DNA of 64,000 nt from Olsenella massiliensis (GCF_001457795.1 NZ_LN898207.1:42512-106511); one strand, 5' to 3'. Shown: positions 33,248 to 43,536, counted from the stretch's first letter. Made by a program: numbers and translations. The notes: generated from the sequence alone by a model not told the origin.

Positions 33248-34157
33248 GGGGCCGTGCGACGGGCGCTGCCGCTCGCGCGCCAAGAGCGCTGGTCAGCGCC
33301 AGTTTCACGATGTAGAGAGCGGCCAAGGGCACGAGGACGGGAATGACGAGGGTGGTCACGGCCATGACGGCCAGGCTCTCCACGAAGGCGCTGAGCTTGT
33401 CCTGCGCCCAGGTGGTAACGTTGCCAACCGCGCTGGCGGCGTCTCCCACCGCCGAGACGGCACCGTTGACGGCGCCGGAAAGCTGCCCCACCAGGTCTTG
33501 CGGGACGTTATCGCCCGAGCCGGTCGAGCCCTCAGCGGCGGGAGCCTCGGCCGTCGTCTGGCTGACGGACTCTATGGCGGCGTTGATCGACTCGTCATAG
33601 GTCTCCTGGATCTTGTCGGTCAGCATGACCGTGGCCGGGATGGAGCCCCAGACGACGACGCCGATGAGGACCAGGTGCACCGAGAAGGCAAAGAGGATGC
33701 CCTTCCATTGGTTGTGCCTGGGAAGCAGGACGGACAGCGCCCCCATCGCGCAGCAGATCGGGATGATGATCCCAAAGACCACAAAGCCCAGCGTCGTCAG
33801 GAGGTACTTTTCCAGAAGGATGGCGCCCAGGATGATGGTGAAGTCCTTGCTGAACCCCGCCAGCTGGTCCGAGATGGCGCTCCCCGCGTCGCCGGGGGCG
33901 AGCGAGATGGCCGTCGACGCGACGGCAGACGAGACGGACAGGCCCATGACCGTGCCCTTCTTCTGGTCGAGCACCTCGATCTGGTGGGCATAGGTCTGGG
34001 GCGTCGAGAACGTCCTGGCAAGCGCCGTGACGGAAAGGACCGCAAGCAGGAGCAGGACGACGACGCTCGCCAGCTGGGCTCGCGAGAACCTCGGGCGCCT
34101 GTCCGGCTCGACCCTCTCATGACGCGCAATCTGGTCGGCTCTCTCGATCGTGTCCAT
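33222..34157 (-). CDS. Membrane protein of unknown function
   Basis: 311 residues; not recognised. Predicted layout: cytoplasmic N-terminus of about 30 residues, helix 1 (LASVVVLLLLAVLSVTAL), a 75-residue external loop, helices 2 and 3 (LGFVVFGIIIPICCAMGAL; GILFAFSVHLVLIGVVVWG), a second 100-residue loop rich in Ala, Ser and Gly, then helix 4 (VTTLVIPVLVPLAALYIVKL). ATG 34157 is chosen because GGAGGTAGCC precedes it. It overlaps the YggC-like kinase gene and follows corA by 127 bases. Confidence 0.7.
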   Translation of the reverse strand: MDTIERADQIARHERVEPDRRPRFSRAQLASVVVLLLLAVLSVTALARTFSTPQTYAHQIEVLDQKKGTVMGLSVSSAVASTAISLAPGDAGSAISDQLAGFSKDFTIILGAILLEKYLLTTLGFVVFGIIIPICCAMGALSVLLPRHNQWKGILFAFSVHLVLIGVVVWGSIPATVMLTDKIQETYDESINAAIESVSQTTAEAPAAEGSTGSGDNVPQDLVGQLSGAVNGAVSAVGDAASAVGNVTTWAQDKLSAFVESLAVMAVTTLVIPVLVPLAALYIVKLALTSALGARAAAPVARPHELPGKRA

Positions 34158-34284
34158 GGCTACCTCCGCCTCTCCTGACGCACGATGCGCTCCACCCGCG
34201 AACTCAAAAGCTTCAAGGACCTGGCCCTGCCCCGCCAACGTGGCGCTCACGCCTATGGGGCACGTCCGCGCTTCCCTTTGACCC

Positions 34285-35202
34285 CTACAGCCACCCGCGG
34301 CGCTTGAAGTACCCATAGCAGCCCAGCACGATGACGACCGACGTCAGGACCACCAGGGGATACCCCCACTCCCAGTCGAGCTCGGGCATGTTACGAAAGT
34401 TCATGCCGTACCAGCCCACGATGAGCGTGAGCGGGGCAAAGATGGCCGTGACCACCGTGAGCACGGTGACGATGTGGTTCTGCTGCACGTCCAGGTGCAT
34501 CTTGTAGAGGTCGCGCATCTGGAGGGCCTGGTCGCGCAGGGTGGCCGCCTGGTCGTGCATCTTGTCCAGCCGACCGTACGCGACACGAAAGTAGCGCAGG
34601 TCCTTCTCGGGAAAGAAGCCGTTCTCGTTGGCCATGAGCACGCCCATGAGGTCCATGAGGTGGTCATAGTGGTCGCTCAGGTCTCGCAGCTCGCCGCGCA
34701 TCTCGTTGATGCGTCGCGACGCGTGGGGCGCGGTGCCGTCCATGATGGCGATCTCCATGTGGTCGAGCTCGCGCTCGTACTCACGCAGCAGCTCGGCGTC
34801 TCCGCGCACGATCCTGGTGACGAAGGCCGAGAAGAAGCGTGCCAGGCTGGGGTCGCGCCACCGCCGAATGCCTGACATGTCCCTTACGAGCCGCTCTGCG
34901 GTAAGGGCCGTGTCGATGAAGACGATGCCCTTCTCGTCCATGGCGAAGGCAAAGCAGGCCTCCGGGCCGTCGGGGTCGGCGCGGTCCGGGATGAAGATGG
35001 TGCCCGTGATCGAGTCGTAATTTGCCTCAGCCTGCGTGTCAAACACGGCCGTGACGTCCGGCTCGAAGTCTATGCCCATGTCAAAGTCATGCTCGCGGCG
35101 ACGCCACTCCTCGGGCGTGAGGATCGCCACGAACTGACGCCCGTCCGAGAGAAGCTCGGACTCGTCGCACTCCACGAGCGTCTCGTCGATGAGGTAGAAC
35201 AT
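34285..35202 (-). CDS. corA: CorA-family Mg2+/divalent metal transporter
   Basis: 305 residues: an acidic N-terminal cytoplasmic domain, a long helical stalk (about 110-240), then two C-terminal helices. The selectivity motif is intact as YGMNFRNMPEL at the end of helix 1. The chain ends in a basic tail (YFKRRGWL) as in most CorA proteins. It may carry Mg2+ or other divalent metals. The gene is divergent from the iron-type ABC operon. Confidence 0.92.
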   Translation of the reverse strand: MFYLIDETLVECDESELLSDGRQFVAILTPEEWRRREHDFDMGIDFEPDVTAVFDTQAEANYDSITGTIFIPDRADPDGPEACFAFAMDEKGIVFIDTALTAERLVRDMSGIRRWRDPSLARFFSAFVTRIVRGDAELLREYERELDHMEIAIMDGTAPHASRRINEMRGELRDLSDHYDHLMDLMGVLMANENGFFPEKDLRYFRVAYGRLDKMHDQAATLRDQALQMRDLYKMHLDVQQNHIVTVLTVVTAIFAPLTLIVGWYGMNFRNMPELDWEWGYPLVVLTSVVIVLGCYGYFKRRGWL

Positions 35203-35353
35203 GGCGACTCCCTAGGCTGCGCGCATGTCAGACGCACACAATCCTACCCTAGCTCCGTCGCACGTGCAGACGAAACGGCGCCCGCCTTGCGGCGTACCGC
35301 TGAGCGCCCCGCATCCTCATCTCACGGCCGGACCAGGGCCAATACAATACGTC

Positions 35354-35372
35354 TTAGGTAAGCTGTATGTAA
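35354..35372. promoter_or_regulatory. Candidate DtxR/IdeR-type iron box upstream of the ABC importer
   Basis: TTAGGTAAGCTGTATGTAA. The left half TTAGGTAAG fits the DtxR/IdeR consensus TWAGGTWAG exactly; the right half is weak apart from its terminal TAA. A TACAAT -10-like sequence lies at 35343-35348, so a bound repressor would cover the start of transcription. It lies 96 bases upstream of the binding-protein start. Confidence 0.45.
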
Positions 35373-35467
35373 TGTCCGCATAAGCAGCTGTGCATGCGAC
35401 CGGACGCGTGGCAACACCAAGCAGAAGATGTCGGGCAGAACGTAAGAACGTGGAAAGAGGGGAACGC

Positions 35468-36628
35468 ATGAAGAGCATCTCTCGTAGGAACTTCCTGGCG
35501 GCGGCGGCAGGCGTGACGTCGGTGGCGGGACTCGCCGCCTGCAGCGGGTCGGGATCGGGCTCCGCCTCCTCCAGCGCCGGCGGCAGCGACGACAGCCTGG
35601 GCAGGATTGCCTCGCAGGACGTCATCGACGCCGGCAAGAAGGACGGCACGCTCGTGGTCTACGGCTCCGCCGAGGAGGCGCACGTGGCCGCCTGCTGCGA
35701 GAACTTCCAGAAGCTCTTTGGCATCGAGACCCAGTACCAGCGCCTCTCCACCGGTGAGGTCGAGTCCAAGATCGAGGAGGAGAACGGCAACCCGTCCGGC
35801 GACGTCTGGTTTGGCGGCACCACCGACCCCTACAACGTCGCCGTCACCAAGGGGCTGCTTGAGCCGTATAAGGCCGCCAACGCCTCTCACCTGATCAGCG
35901 ACGCCTACAAGGACGCCGACGGCTGCTGGTATGGCATCTACAAGGGCATCCTCGGCTTCTTCTACAACAAGGATGAGCTTGAGCGCAAGGGCATCGACGC
36001 CCCCAAGGACTGGCCCGATCTCGTGGACGAGAAGTACAAGGGCCTCATCTGGCTGTCCAACTACAACACCGCCGGCACCGCCAAGCTCGTCCTCAACACC
36101 GTCATCCAGAAGTACGGCCATGACAAGGGCATCGAGTACCTGGTCAACCTTGACAAGAACATCCAGGTCTACACCAAGTCCGGATCCGGCCCGTCCAAGA
36201 ACGTCGGCACCGGCGAGTGCGCCATCGGCATCGGCTTCCTGCATGACGCGATCTACCAGATCGTCGACAACGGCTATGAGAACATCGGCCTGGTCATCCC
36301 CTCCTCCGGCGCCTCCTTCGAAATCGGCGCCACGGCCATCTTCAAGGGCGCAAAGCACCCCAACGCCGCCAAGCTGTGGATCGAGTACGCCCTCTCGCCC
36401 AATTGCGTCGAGCGTGCGCAGGAGGTTGGCGCCTACCAGTTCCTCGTGCTCGACGACGCCAAGCAGCCTGAGGTGGCCTCCAAGTACGGCCTCGACCCCA
36501 ACAACGTCATGGACTACAACTTCGAGGACGCCAAGGCGCACACCGAGGCCTACGTCAGCGACATCATGACGGCCCTCTCGCAGTCCGGCTCCAACACGAG
36601 CGACCCGAGCCGCTTCCAGACCGAGTAG
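35468..36628 (+). CDS. ABC transporter substrate-binding lipoprotein (iron(III)/AfuA type)
   Basis: 386 residues. The signal combines a twin-arginine-like SRRNFLAAAAG with a lipobox LAAC (Cys about residue 25), then a Ser/Gly linker, so it is a membrane-anchored lipoprotein. The mature part is a type 2 periplasmic-binding fold: GTLVVYGSAEEAH, DVWFGGTTDPYN, GILGFFYNKDELERKG, GTGECAIGIGFLHDA, PNAAKLWIEYALSP. Families with this pattern bind Fe3+ or, as in AfuA, hexose phosphates. The tyrosine pair of classical FbpA is not obvious. A possible iron box upstream favours iron. GAGGGGAACGC precedes ATG 35468. Confidence 0.88.
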   Translation: MKSISRRNFLAAAAGVTSVAGLAACSGSGSGSASSSAGGSDDSLGRIASQDVIDAGKKDGTLVVYGSAEEAHVAACCENFQKLFGIETQYQRLSTGEVESKIEEENGNPSGDVWFGGTTDPYNVAVTKGLLEPYKAANASHLISDAYKDADGCWYGIYKGILGFFYNKDELERKGIDAPKDWPDLVDEKYKGLIWLSNYNTAGTAKLVLNTVIQKYGHDKGIEYLVNLDKNIQVYTKSGSGPSKNVGTGECAIGIGFLHDAIYQIVDNGYENIGLVIPSSGASFEIGATAIFKGAKHPNAAKLWIEYALSPNCVERAQEVGAYQFLVLDDAKQPEVASKYGLDPNNVMDYNFEDAKAHTEAYVSDIMTALSQSGSNTSDPSRFQTE

Positions 36629-36665
36629 CCCGCGGCCTGGTCCCCAGGGACAGGTCCGTTTGCTT

Positions 36666-36696
36666 GCCAGGTGGATGGCATGCCCATCCACCTGGC
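36666..36696 (+). other. Intercistronic stem-loop between binding-protein and permease genes
   Basis: Perfect 13-bp stem GCCAGGTGGATGG (36666-36678) / CCATCCACCTGGC (36684-36696) with a 5-base loop, 38 bases after the binding-protein stop. No T-tract follows. Such structures commonly protect the upstream message so that binding protein is made in excess over the membrane parts. Confidence 0.75.
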
Positions 36697-36790
36697 TTGC
36701 GTTGGGGGCGACCAGACCGCTCGCACGAAGGACTCATGACCGCAGGACGCCTGTGCCAGGGCACCCACGTACCATCCGAGGAGGGAAACG

Positions 36791-38509
36791 ATGGCAAGGA
36801 ACCAAGGCGCCGAGCTCGATAGGAAGAAGCTGATGGCCGACCCCATCATGGTCACGACCATCGCGGTTCTCATCGCGTTTCTGACGCTGTTCATCCTGTA
36901 TCCGCTGGCCATCCTCATGGTGGACAGCGTCGTGGGCGACCGGGGGCCCACGCTGGACATCTTCCGGCGCGTCCTGGCGATGCCCGCCTTTGACAAGGCC
37001 ATCGCCAACACGCTGAGGGTGGGCTTTCTCGTAGGCATCCTGGCCTCGCTCATCGGCCTGCTCTTTGCCTACGTCGAGGAGTACGTCCAGCTCAAGACGA
37101 GGTTCATGGACGGCCTCTTCAAGGTGGTGTCCATGCTGCCGGTGGTGTCGCCGCCCTTCGTCCTGTCGCTCTCCGTCATCATGCTGTTTGGCAAGTCGGG
37201 CATCATCACCCGCTTTCTGCTGGGCATCTATGACAACAACGTCTACGGCTTCTGGGGCATCGCCCTCGTGCAGACGCTCACGTTCTTTCCCGTCTGCTAC
37301 ATGATGTTCAGGGGCCTGCTCAAGAACATCGACCCCTCCCTTGAGGAGGCCGCGCGCGACATGGGCGCCTCGCGCTGGAAGGTCTTCACGTCCGTGACCT
37401 TCCCCTTGATCCTGCCGGGCCTGGGCAACGCCTTCCTCGTGACGTTCATAGAGTCCATCGCCGACTTTGCCAACCCCATGCTCATCGGCGGCTCCTACGA
37501 CACGCTTGCCACCTCCATCTACCTGCAGATAACCGGGGCCTACGACAAGCAGGGGGCTGCGGCGATGGCCGTGGTCCTGCTCTTTATCACCCTGGTGATG
37601 TTCGTCGTCCAGAAGTACGTGCTCGAGGCCAAGTCCACGGCGACGCTCACGGGCAAGGCGAGCCGCGCGCGTATGCTCATCACCGACGCCTCCGTGCGCA
37701 TCCCGCTCACGATTCTATGCGCCGCCCTGGCCATCTTCGTGGTCATGATGTACGTCTGCGTGCCCTTTGGCGCCCTCTTCAGGACCTGGGGCTACGACTT
37801 CACGCTCACCACCAAGTGGTTCAAGCAGGTCTTCACCATGCATCACGGCCTCGAGGCCTTCCGTGACTCCTTCGTCCTCTCACTCGTCGCCAGCCCCATC
37901 ACGGCGCTGCTCTCCATGATCATCTCCTACCTCGTGGTCAAGCGCAGCTTCCGGGCCAAGGGCTTCATCGAGGCCGTCTCGATGCTGGCCATGGCCGTCC
38001 CGGGCACCGTCCTGGGCGTCGGCTATATTCGCGGCTTCTCGGGCGGCATCTTCCACACGGGCGTGCTTCAGGGCCTCTACGGCACCGGCGCCATCCTCGT
38101 GATCGTCTTCATCGTGCGGTCGCTGCCCACCGGCACGCGCTCGGGCATCAGCGCCCTGCGCCAGATTGACAAGTCCATCGAGGAGTCCGCCTATGACATG
38201 GGCGCCAACTCGCTGCAGGTGTTCATGACCGTGACGCTCCCGCTCATAAAGGACTCGTTCCTCTCGGGGCTCGTCACCGCCTTCGTGCGCTCCATCACGG
38301 CCATCTCGGCCATCATCCTGCTCGTGACCCCGCAGTTCCTGCTCATCACGGTGCAGATCAACGAGTTCGCCGAGAAGGGGGCCTATGGCGTGGCCTGCGC
38401 GTTCGCGACGATCCTCATCATCATCACCTATGGCGCGGTCTTGCTCATGAACCTCGCCATCAAGCGCTTTGGCACGAGCGCCAAGCTAACGACAGAAGTG
38501 GAGGGCTAG
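36791..38509 (+). CDS. ABC transporter permease, fused double-domain (FbpB/AfuB type)
   Basis: 572 residues containing two permease domains in tandem, each with its own EAA loop: EEAARDMGASRWKVFTSVTFPLILPG (about 185-210) and EESAYDMGANSLQVFMTVTLPLIKD (about 465-490). About twelve helices. Fused homodimeric permeases are typical of Fe3+ and AfuB importers. GAGGAGGGAAACG precedes the start; its stop is 3 bases before the ATPase gene. Confidence 0.92.
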   Translation: MARNQGAELDRKKLMADPIMVTTIAVLIAFLTLFILYPLAILMVDSVVGDRGPTLDIFRRVLAMPAFDKAIANTLRVGFLVGILASLIGLLFAYVEEYVQLKTRFMDGLFKVVSMLPVVSPPFVLSLSVIMLFGKSGIITRFLLGIYDNNVYGFWGIALVQTLTFFPVCYMMFRGLLKNIDPSLEEAARDMGASRWKVFTSVTFPLILPGLGNAFLVTFIESIADFANPMLIGGSYDTLATSIYLQITGAYDKQGAAAMAVVLLFITLVMFVVQKYVLEAKSTATLTGKASRARMLITDASVRIPLTILCAALAIFVVMMYVCVPFGALFRTWGYDFTLTTKWFKQVFTMHHGLEAFRDSFVLSLVASPITALLSMIISYLVVKRSFRAKGFIEAVSMLAMAVPGTVLGVGYIRGFSGGIFHTGVLQGLYGTGAILVIVFIVRSLPTGTRSGISALRQIDKSIEESAYDMGANSLQVFMTVTLPLIKDSFLSGLVTAFVRSITAISAIILLVTPQFLLITVQINEFAEKGAYGVACAFATILIIITYGAVLLMNLAIKRFGTSAKLTTEVEG

Positions 38510-38512
38510 ACG

Positions 38513-39589
<1,077 letters not shown>

Positions 39590-39627
39590 GCGGGCGACCG
39601 TAGGCAGGCGGCGATCAGCGCCGCGGC

Positions 39628-39833
39628 CCCGAGCGACGCGGCCCTGTGCCTCGGCCCGAGCGACGCGGCCCTGTGCCGCGGCCCTGAAGGCCCCCTGGAA
39701 CGCCCCGGCTCTAAGGCCGGGGCGCTCATCTTGCCTTATGACTCACTTTTGGCCTGCGCTGGTGCTCATCTTGCCTTATGACTCACTTTTGGCGCCATAG
39801 AGGCCCACATCTGAGTCAAATGACAAGATGAGC
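39628..39833. repeat. Composite repeat region between the ABC operon and the NimA-like gene
   Basis: Three parts. First, a 27-bp-period tandem duplication (CCCGAGCGACGCGGCCCTG at 39628 and 39655). Second, a terminator-like hairpin CGCCCCGGC (39701-39709) / GCCGGGGCG (39716-39724) with a poor T-tract. Third, a 30-bp perfect direct repeat beginning GCTCATCTTGCCTTATGACT at 39724-39753 and 39764-39793 (40-bp period), plus an inverted partner TGAGTCAAATGACAAGATG at 39812. The last could be an operator array or a palindromic element for the downstream gene. Confidence 0.85.
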
Positions 39834-39871
39834 CGGGTAAGATGCGATTCGCACGCAACCAAGGAGGCATC

Positions 39872-40402
39872 ATGCGCAGAAGAGACCGCGAGATCACCGA
39901 CTTCGACGAGATCGTCAACGTCATGCGCAGGTGCGACGTCTGCCGCATCGCCCTCAACAGCGATGACTACCCCTACATCGTTCCTCTCAACTTTGGCATG
40001 GACGTGACGGACGGTCGCATCACGCTGTACTTTCACAGCGCGAACAAGGGAACGAAGCTCGACCTCATCGCCCGGGACGCCCGGGCGAGCTTCGAGATGG
40101 ACTGCGACCATGCCCTTATCATGTATGACGAGCAGATGAGCTGCACGATGGGCTACGCGAGCGTCATGGGTCGCGGCATCATCGAGGTTGTGCCCGCCGA
40201 GGGCAAGGTCGCGGCCCTCAGGGCCCTTATGGCCCAGTACCACGAGGCGGACTTTCCCATCAACGAGAGGCTCCTGCCCGCGACGACGGTCCTCAAGATG
40301 ACCGTGACCGAAGTCACCGGTAAGCGCCGCGACAACGTCCACGCCGACCGCAAGGGGCGCGTCGAGCATCCGTTCGAGAGGGGCGCGAAGGTGCGGGGGT
40401 AG
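39872..40402 (+). CDS. Pyridoxamine 5'-phosphate oxidase-like (NimA-type) flavoprotein
   Basis: 176-residue split-barrel flavin-binding protein. N-terminal MRRRDREITDFDEIVNVMRRCDVCRIALNSDDYPYIVPLNFG and the HSANKGTKLDLIARDARASFEMD block match the NimA branch, some members of which reduce 5-nitroimidazoles. AAGGAGGCATC before ATG 39872 sets the start rather than the in-frame ATG at 39842. Physiological substrate unknown. Confidence 0.87.
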   Translation: MRRRDREITDFDEIVNVMRRCDVCRIALNSDDYPYIVPLNFGMDVTDGRITLYFHSANKGTKLDLIARDARASFEMDCDHALIMYDEQMSCTMGYASVMGRGIIEVVPAEGKVAALRALMAQYHEADFPINERLLPATTVLKMTVTEVTGKRRDNVHADRKGRVEHPFERGAKVRG

Positions 40403-40419
40403 GCGTCGTAGGTGCCTTA

Positions 40420-41067
40420 CTAGCCGATGAGCCGAGAGAACTGGAAGGGATAAAAGAGGAGCACCCGAAAGAGGAAGGCTATCGCGGCGAGCGCGACAGG
40501 GCTGACGCCACGGAGGCGCGCGGGCGCGCTATGGCGCCCCCGCCCCTGCCTGCGGCGCCCGGCCACGAGCCACCAGACAACGAAGCCAGCCGCCGTCCCC
40601 ACCGTGTTGGCGATAAGGTCGTCAATGTCGGTGACTCGCGCCGTCACAAGCTGTGACAGCTCAATGAGCAGCGAGAACGTGACGCCAAACGCGAGCGTCG
40701 GAGCAATGCGCCTAAAGCGGGTGGACAACGCCGGCACGAACACGCCCAGGGGGACGAACATGAGGATGTTCAAATAGAACGGCATGCCGACGCTCGCAAA
40801 GGGAACGAGGTTGACGCTGCCATGGATGATTCCCAGGGGCTCTCCCGTAACACGGTCGACGACGCCCTGTGGAGGAAAGAGGACATCCACAAGACCGCCA
40901 GCTCCCGTGTGGTCAAACACCTGCCACAAGTAGAGCACGAACAGGACGGAGAGCGCCAGCTCCCCTTTGCCAAGACCGTGGCGACGCCTGACGAGCGCAA
41001 GGTAGATGAGACACGGGGCAAGCGAGCATGCGAGCTCATACAGGCTTCCGAGCGTCGGCGAAACCAT
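40420..41067 (-). CDS. VanZ-like family membrane protein
   Basis: 215 residues with about five helices and the VanZ-family core: NLVPFASVGMPFYLNILMFVPLGVFVPALSTRFRRIAPTLAFGVTFSLLIELSQLVTARVTDIDDLIANTVGTAAGF. VanZ of Enterococcus raises teicoplanin resistance, but most homologues have no known role. It converges with the NimA-like gene. No van genes nearby. Confidence 0.85.
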   Translation of the reverse strand: MVSPTLGSLYELACSLAPCLIYLALVRRRHGLGKGELALSVLFVLYLWQVFDHTGAGGLVDVLFPPQGVVDRVTGEPLGIIHGSVNLVPFASVGMPFYLNILMFVPLGVFVPALSTRFRRIAPTLAFGVTFSLLIELSQLVTARVTDIDDLIANTVGTAAGFVVWWLVAGRRRQGRGRHSAPARLRGVSPVALAAIAFLFRVLLFYPFQFSRLIG

Positions 41068-41250
41068 GGGCGCCTTCCCTTCTCAGCGTGACTTACGTCA
41101 CATGATAGTAGAGAGGCGCACCGGGGAGAGGTGACTGGAAAGAATGGGATGCATGTCGCAAGGCCGACAACCGTCCGAGCGCCGCGAAAACAGACTACCT
41201 TCATCCCGTCAGACGGCGCACACGTCCTGCGCTCTCGGCGATGGCTCCGG

Positions 41251-41898
41251 CTACCAGGTGGTGAACTTGGCGTTCCGGACGTCCCAGTGCACGTCACGAA
41301 TGTAATCGCTAAGCTCGTTGAGCGCTCCCCGCTCAAAGAGCTCTACGATCCTTCGGTGCTCGTCGTTTGCCTTCCCAACGAGACGACGCGCCTCCTCGCG
41401 ACTGACCTGTGCGTAATCATGCCGAATGAAATGACGGTTCAGCTGGTGTAGCAGCTGGTGCAGCCGTTCGTTTCCGCAGCGGACGGCGTAATACTCGTGA
41501 AAGTCGCGCTGCAGCTTGTCATAGTTGTTGAGTAGTCCCTGCTCGATCGCAAGTCCCATGGAATCCACCAGAAAACAAAGTTCCCTGATGTCCTCGGCGC
41601 CCATCCGAGGGCGTGCGAGACGGGCCGCCTGCCCGTCAAGGGGTCCGATGGTCTCAAAGATCTCGCGGGCCGAATCCTCGTCAAAGCCCTTGACTTTAAA
41701 ACCCCTGCGAGGCTCGTTATCCAGGTACCCGTCGCTCGAGAGCTGAATCAGCGCCTCGCGCACCGGGGTGTGCGAAACGCCAATGGCATCACAGACGGAC
41801 TGCTCGCTCACACGGTCTCCCGCGGACAGCTTGCCCTCGTTGATGAGGGATGCAATGTAGTCGTAGACGTGCTCTTTAAGCGATCTGTAGGTTTTCAT
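41251..41898 (-). CDS. GntR-family regulator, FadR/FCD subfamily
   Basis: 215 residues: GntR winged helix (SLKEHVYDYIASLINEGKLSAGDRVSEQSVCDAIGVSHTPVREALIQLSSDGYL) and an all-helical FCD ligand domain with probable metal ligands in RDFHEYYAVRCGN and the final DEHRRIVELFERG His. Such regulators respond to small carboxylates or amino acids. ATG 41898 is preferred (AAGGGCCGG upstream); ATG 41937 is possible. It is the third gene of the ddaH-antiporter-regulator group. Confidence 0.88.
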   Translation of the reverse strand: MKTYRSLKEHVYDYIASLINEGKLSAGDRVSEQSVCDAIGVSHTPVREALIQLSSDGYLDNEPRRGFKVKGFDEDSAREIFETIGPLDGQAARLARPRMGAEDIRELCFLVDSMGLAIEQGLLNNYDKLQRDFHEYYAVRCGNERLHQLLHQLNRHFIRHDYAQVSREEARRLVGKANDEHRRIVELFERGALNELSDYIRDVHWDVRNAKFTTW

Positions 41899-41944
41899 CG
41901 AGCCGGCCCTTGCTAGAGAGGATGCCTTCTGAACCATGCTAGCA

Positions 41945-41973
41945 GTTCGGCCGTCCGAAGCGGACGGCCGAAC
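41945..41973 (-). other. Stem-loop upstream of the GntR/FCD gene
   Basis: Perfect 12-bp stem GTTCGGCCGTCC (41945-41956) / GGACGGCCGAAC (41962-41973) with a 5-base loop, lying between the antiporter stop and the regulator start. It has no T-tract on the minus strand, so it is more likely partial attenuation or mRNA stabilisation than full termination. Confidence 0.7.
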
Positions 41974-42042
41974 CGACTATGCCCAGCGATCCTTCCTCAC
42001 GCGGCGCCGTCCTCCTTGGATCTTCCCTCGCGCGGCGCCGTC

Positions 42043-43536
42043 CTAGATGATCGGCATGATGCCCGAGAAGTGCAGGCACAGTGACAACACTGCAAGGCAT
42101 ACGACGACGAGCGCAATCAGCTTGTCTCGCCTGAGGGGCAGCGGCACCTTGCCTCTCCCCTGCTCGCCCAACCAATAGACCGCGATCGCGGGAGCAAAGA
42201 GGACGGTCGTTACCATGACGCCCTGCAGGCCGCAGGTCCACACCAAAAAGATCGTGTAGACAAACGCCAGCGTGCCAAAGAGCCGCGCCCGCGACACGGT
42301 GGGGGCGTGCTTGCCGTCTAGGTGCTCGCGCCTCCAGCCGATGAGCATGTAATACGCTGCGGAGCACACATAGGGAACAAGGATGGTATTGACGGCGCAC
42401 GTGTAGAAGAACTGGTAAGTGCTGTTTGCGTAGACTGCGATGACCAGGAACACCTGCATGATCGCGGAACTGACCAGGATCGTCGTGACAGGAGCTCCCT
42501 GGGCGTTGGTCTTGGCAAACGACTTGGGAAACACGCCCTGCACGGCAGCCTCATACGGCGTCTCTGACGCGATTATGACGTAACCCAGCAGCGCGCCAGT
42601 GAGCGAGAGAATGACTCCCAGGTTCACGATGGATGCGCCGACCGGCCCGATCGCCGCATCAAGCACGCCCGCCATGGAAGGCGTGGCAAGCTCGGCCATC
42701 TGCGCACGCGGCAGGATGCCCAGACTCAGTATCGAGATGGCCACGTAAAGGACGAACACGCTGATGAAGCCCATCGCCGTTGAGCGACCGACGTCCTTGA
42801 CGTACTTGGCGCGTCCCGATATCACGACGGCGCCCTCAATGCCCGTGAAGATCCAGACGAGCGCGATCATGGTGGACACCACCTGGGCTCCCAGGTCGGG
42901 ACCGCTCGTCTCGCCCCAGAAGTTCTCCAAAAAGATTCCCACGTCAAACCTGCCGAGCAGAACGATGGAGAGCACGAACATGCCAAGCGGCACGAGCTTG
43001 GCCAAGGTGACGATGACGTTGATGCCCGCCGCCTCATGCACGCCCCGTGACACCAGATAGGTAACCACCCAGAGGGCTACCGACGCGCACACGAGCGACG
43101 GGAGATTATTACCCCCATCAAACACTGGAAAGAAGTAACCGAGCGAGCTAAACAGCATAAGCAGGAAACTCACGTTGGAAAGGCAGGCGCTGATCCAGTA
43201 TCCCCACGCCGAGTTAAAGCCAACATAGTCGCCAAACCCGGCCGCCGCATAGGCGTAGATTCCGCCCGTCAGCTCCGGACGCGCCTGTGACAGGCCCTGA
43301 AACGCCTGCATTAGAGAGAACACGCCGGCAAAGCAAATGAGCCAACTCACGATGACCGCGCCGGAGTTTGCTCCCCCGGCAGAGAGGTCGCCCGCTAAGG
43401 AGAAGATTCCCGCACAGATGGTGGCGGTAATCACCATCATGGTCAGTCGAAACAGACCGAGGCCGTTCTTGTCGATGACGTCTTCGCTCTCCAGCCTTAT
43501 GCCTGGGGCGCGCTCAATGCTCTTTGCTGCATCCAT
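42043..43536 (-). CDS. APC-family amino acid antiporter (ArcD/basic amino acid type)
   Basis: 497 residues, about 12-13 helices. The N-terminal GLFRLTMMVITATICAGIFSLAGDLSAGG contains the APC substrate-binding GxG-type break; GGIYAYAAAGFGDYVGFNSAWGYWISACLSNV, WIFTGIEGAVVISGRAKYVKDVGRST and VIIASETPYEAAVQG are typical of arginine/ornithine-type antiporters. GGGGGAAATATC precedes ATG 43536. Placed directly after the dimethylargininase gene, it plausibly exchanges methylarginine or arginine for citrulline; this is inference. Confidence 0.85.
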   Translation of the reverse strand: MDAAKSIERAPGIRLESEDVIDKNGLGLFRLTMMVITATICAGIFSLAGDLSAGGANSGAVIVSWLICFAGVFSLMQAFQGLSQARPELTGGIYAYAAAGFGDYVGFNSAWGYWISACLSNVSFLLMLFSSLGYFFPVFDGGNNLPSLVCASVALWVVTYLVSRGVHEAAGINVIVTLAKLVPLGMFVLSIVLLGRFDVGIFLENFWGETSGPDLGAQVVSTMIALVWIFTGIEGAVVISGRAKYVKDVGRSTAMGFISVFVLYVAISILSLGILPRAQMAELATPSMAGVLDAAIGPVGASIVNLGVILSLTGALLGYVIIASETPYEAAVQGVFPKSFAKTNAQGAPVTTILVSSAIMQVFLVIAVYANSTYQFFYTCAVNTILVPYVCSAAYYMLIGWRREHLDGKHAPTVSRARLFGTLAFVYTIFLVWTCGLQGVMVTTVLFAPAIAVYWLGEQGRGKVPLPLRRDKLIALVVVCLAVLSLCLHFSGIMPII

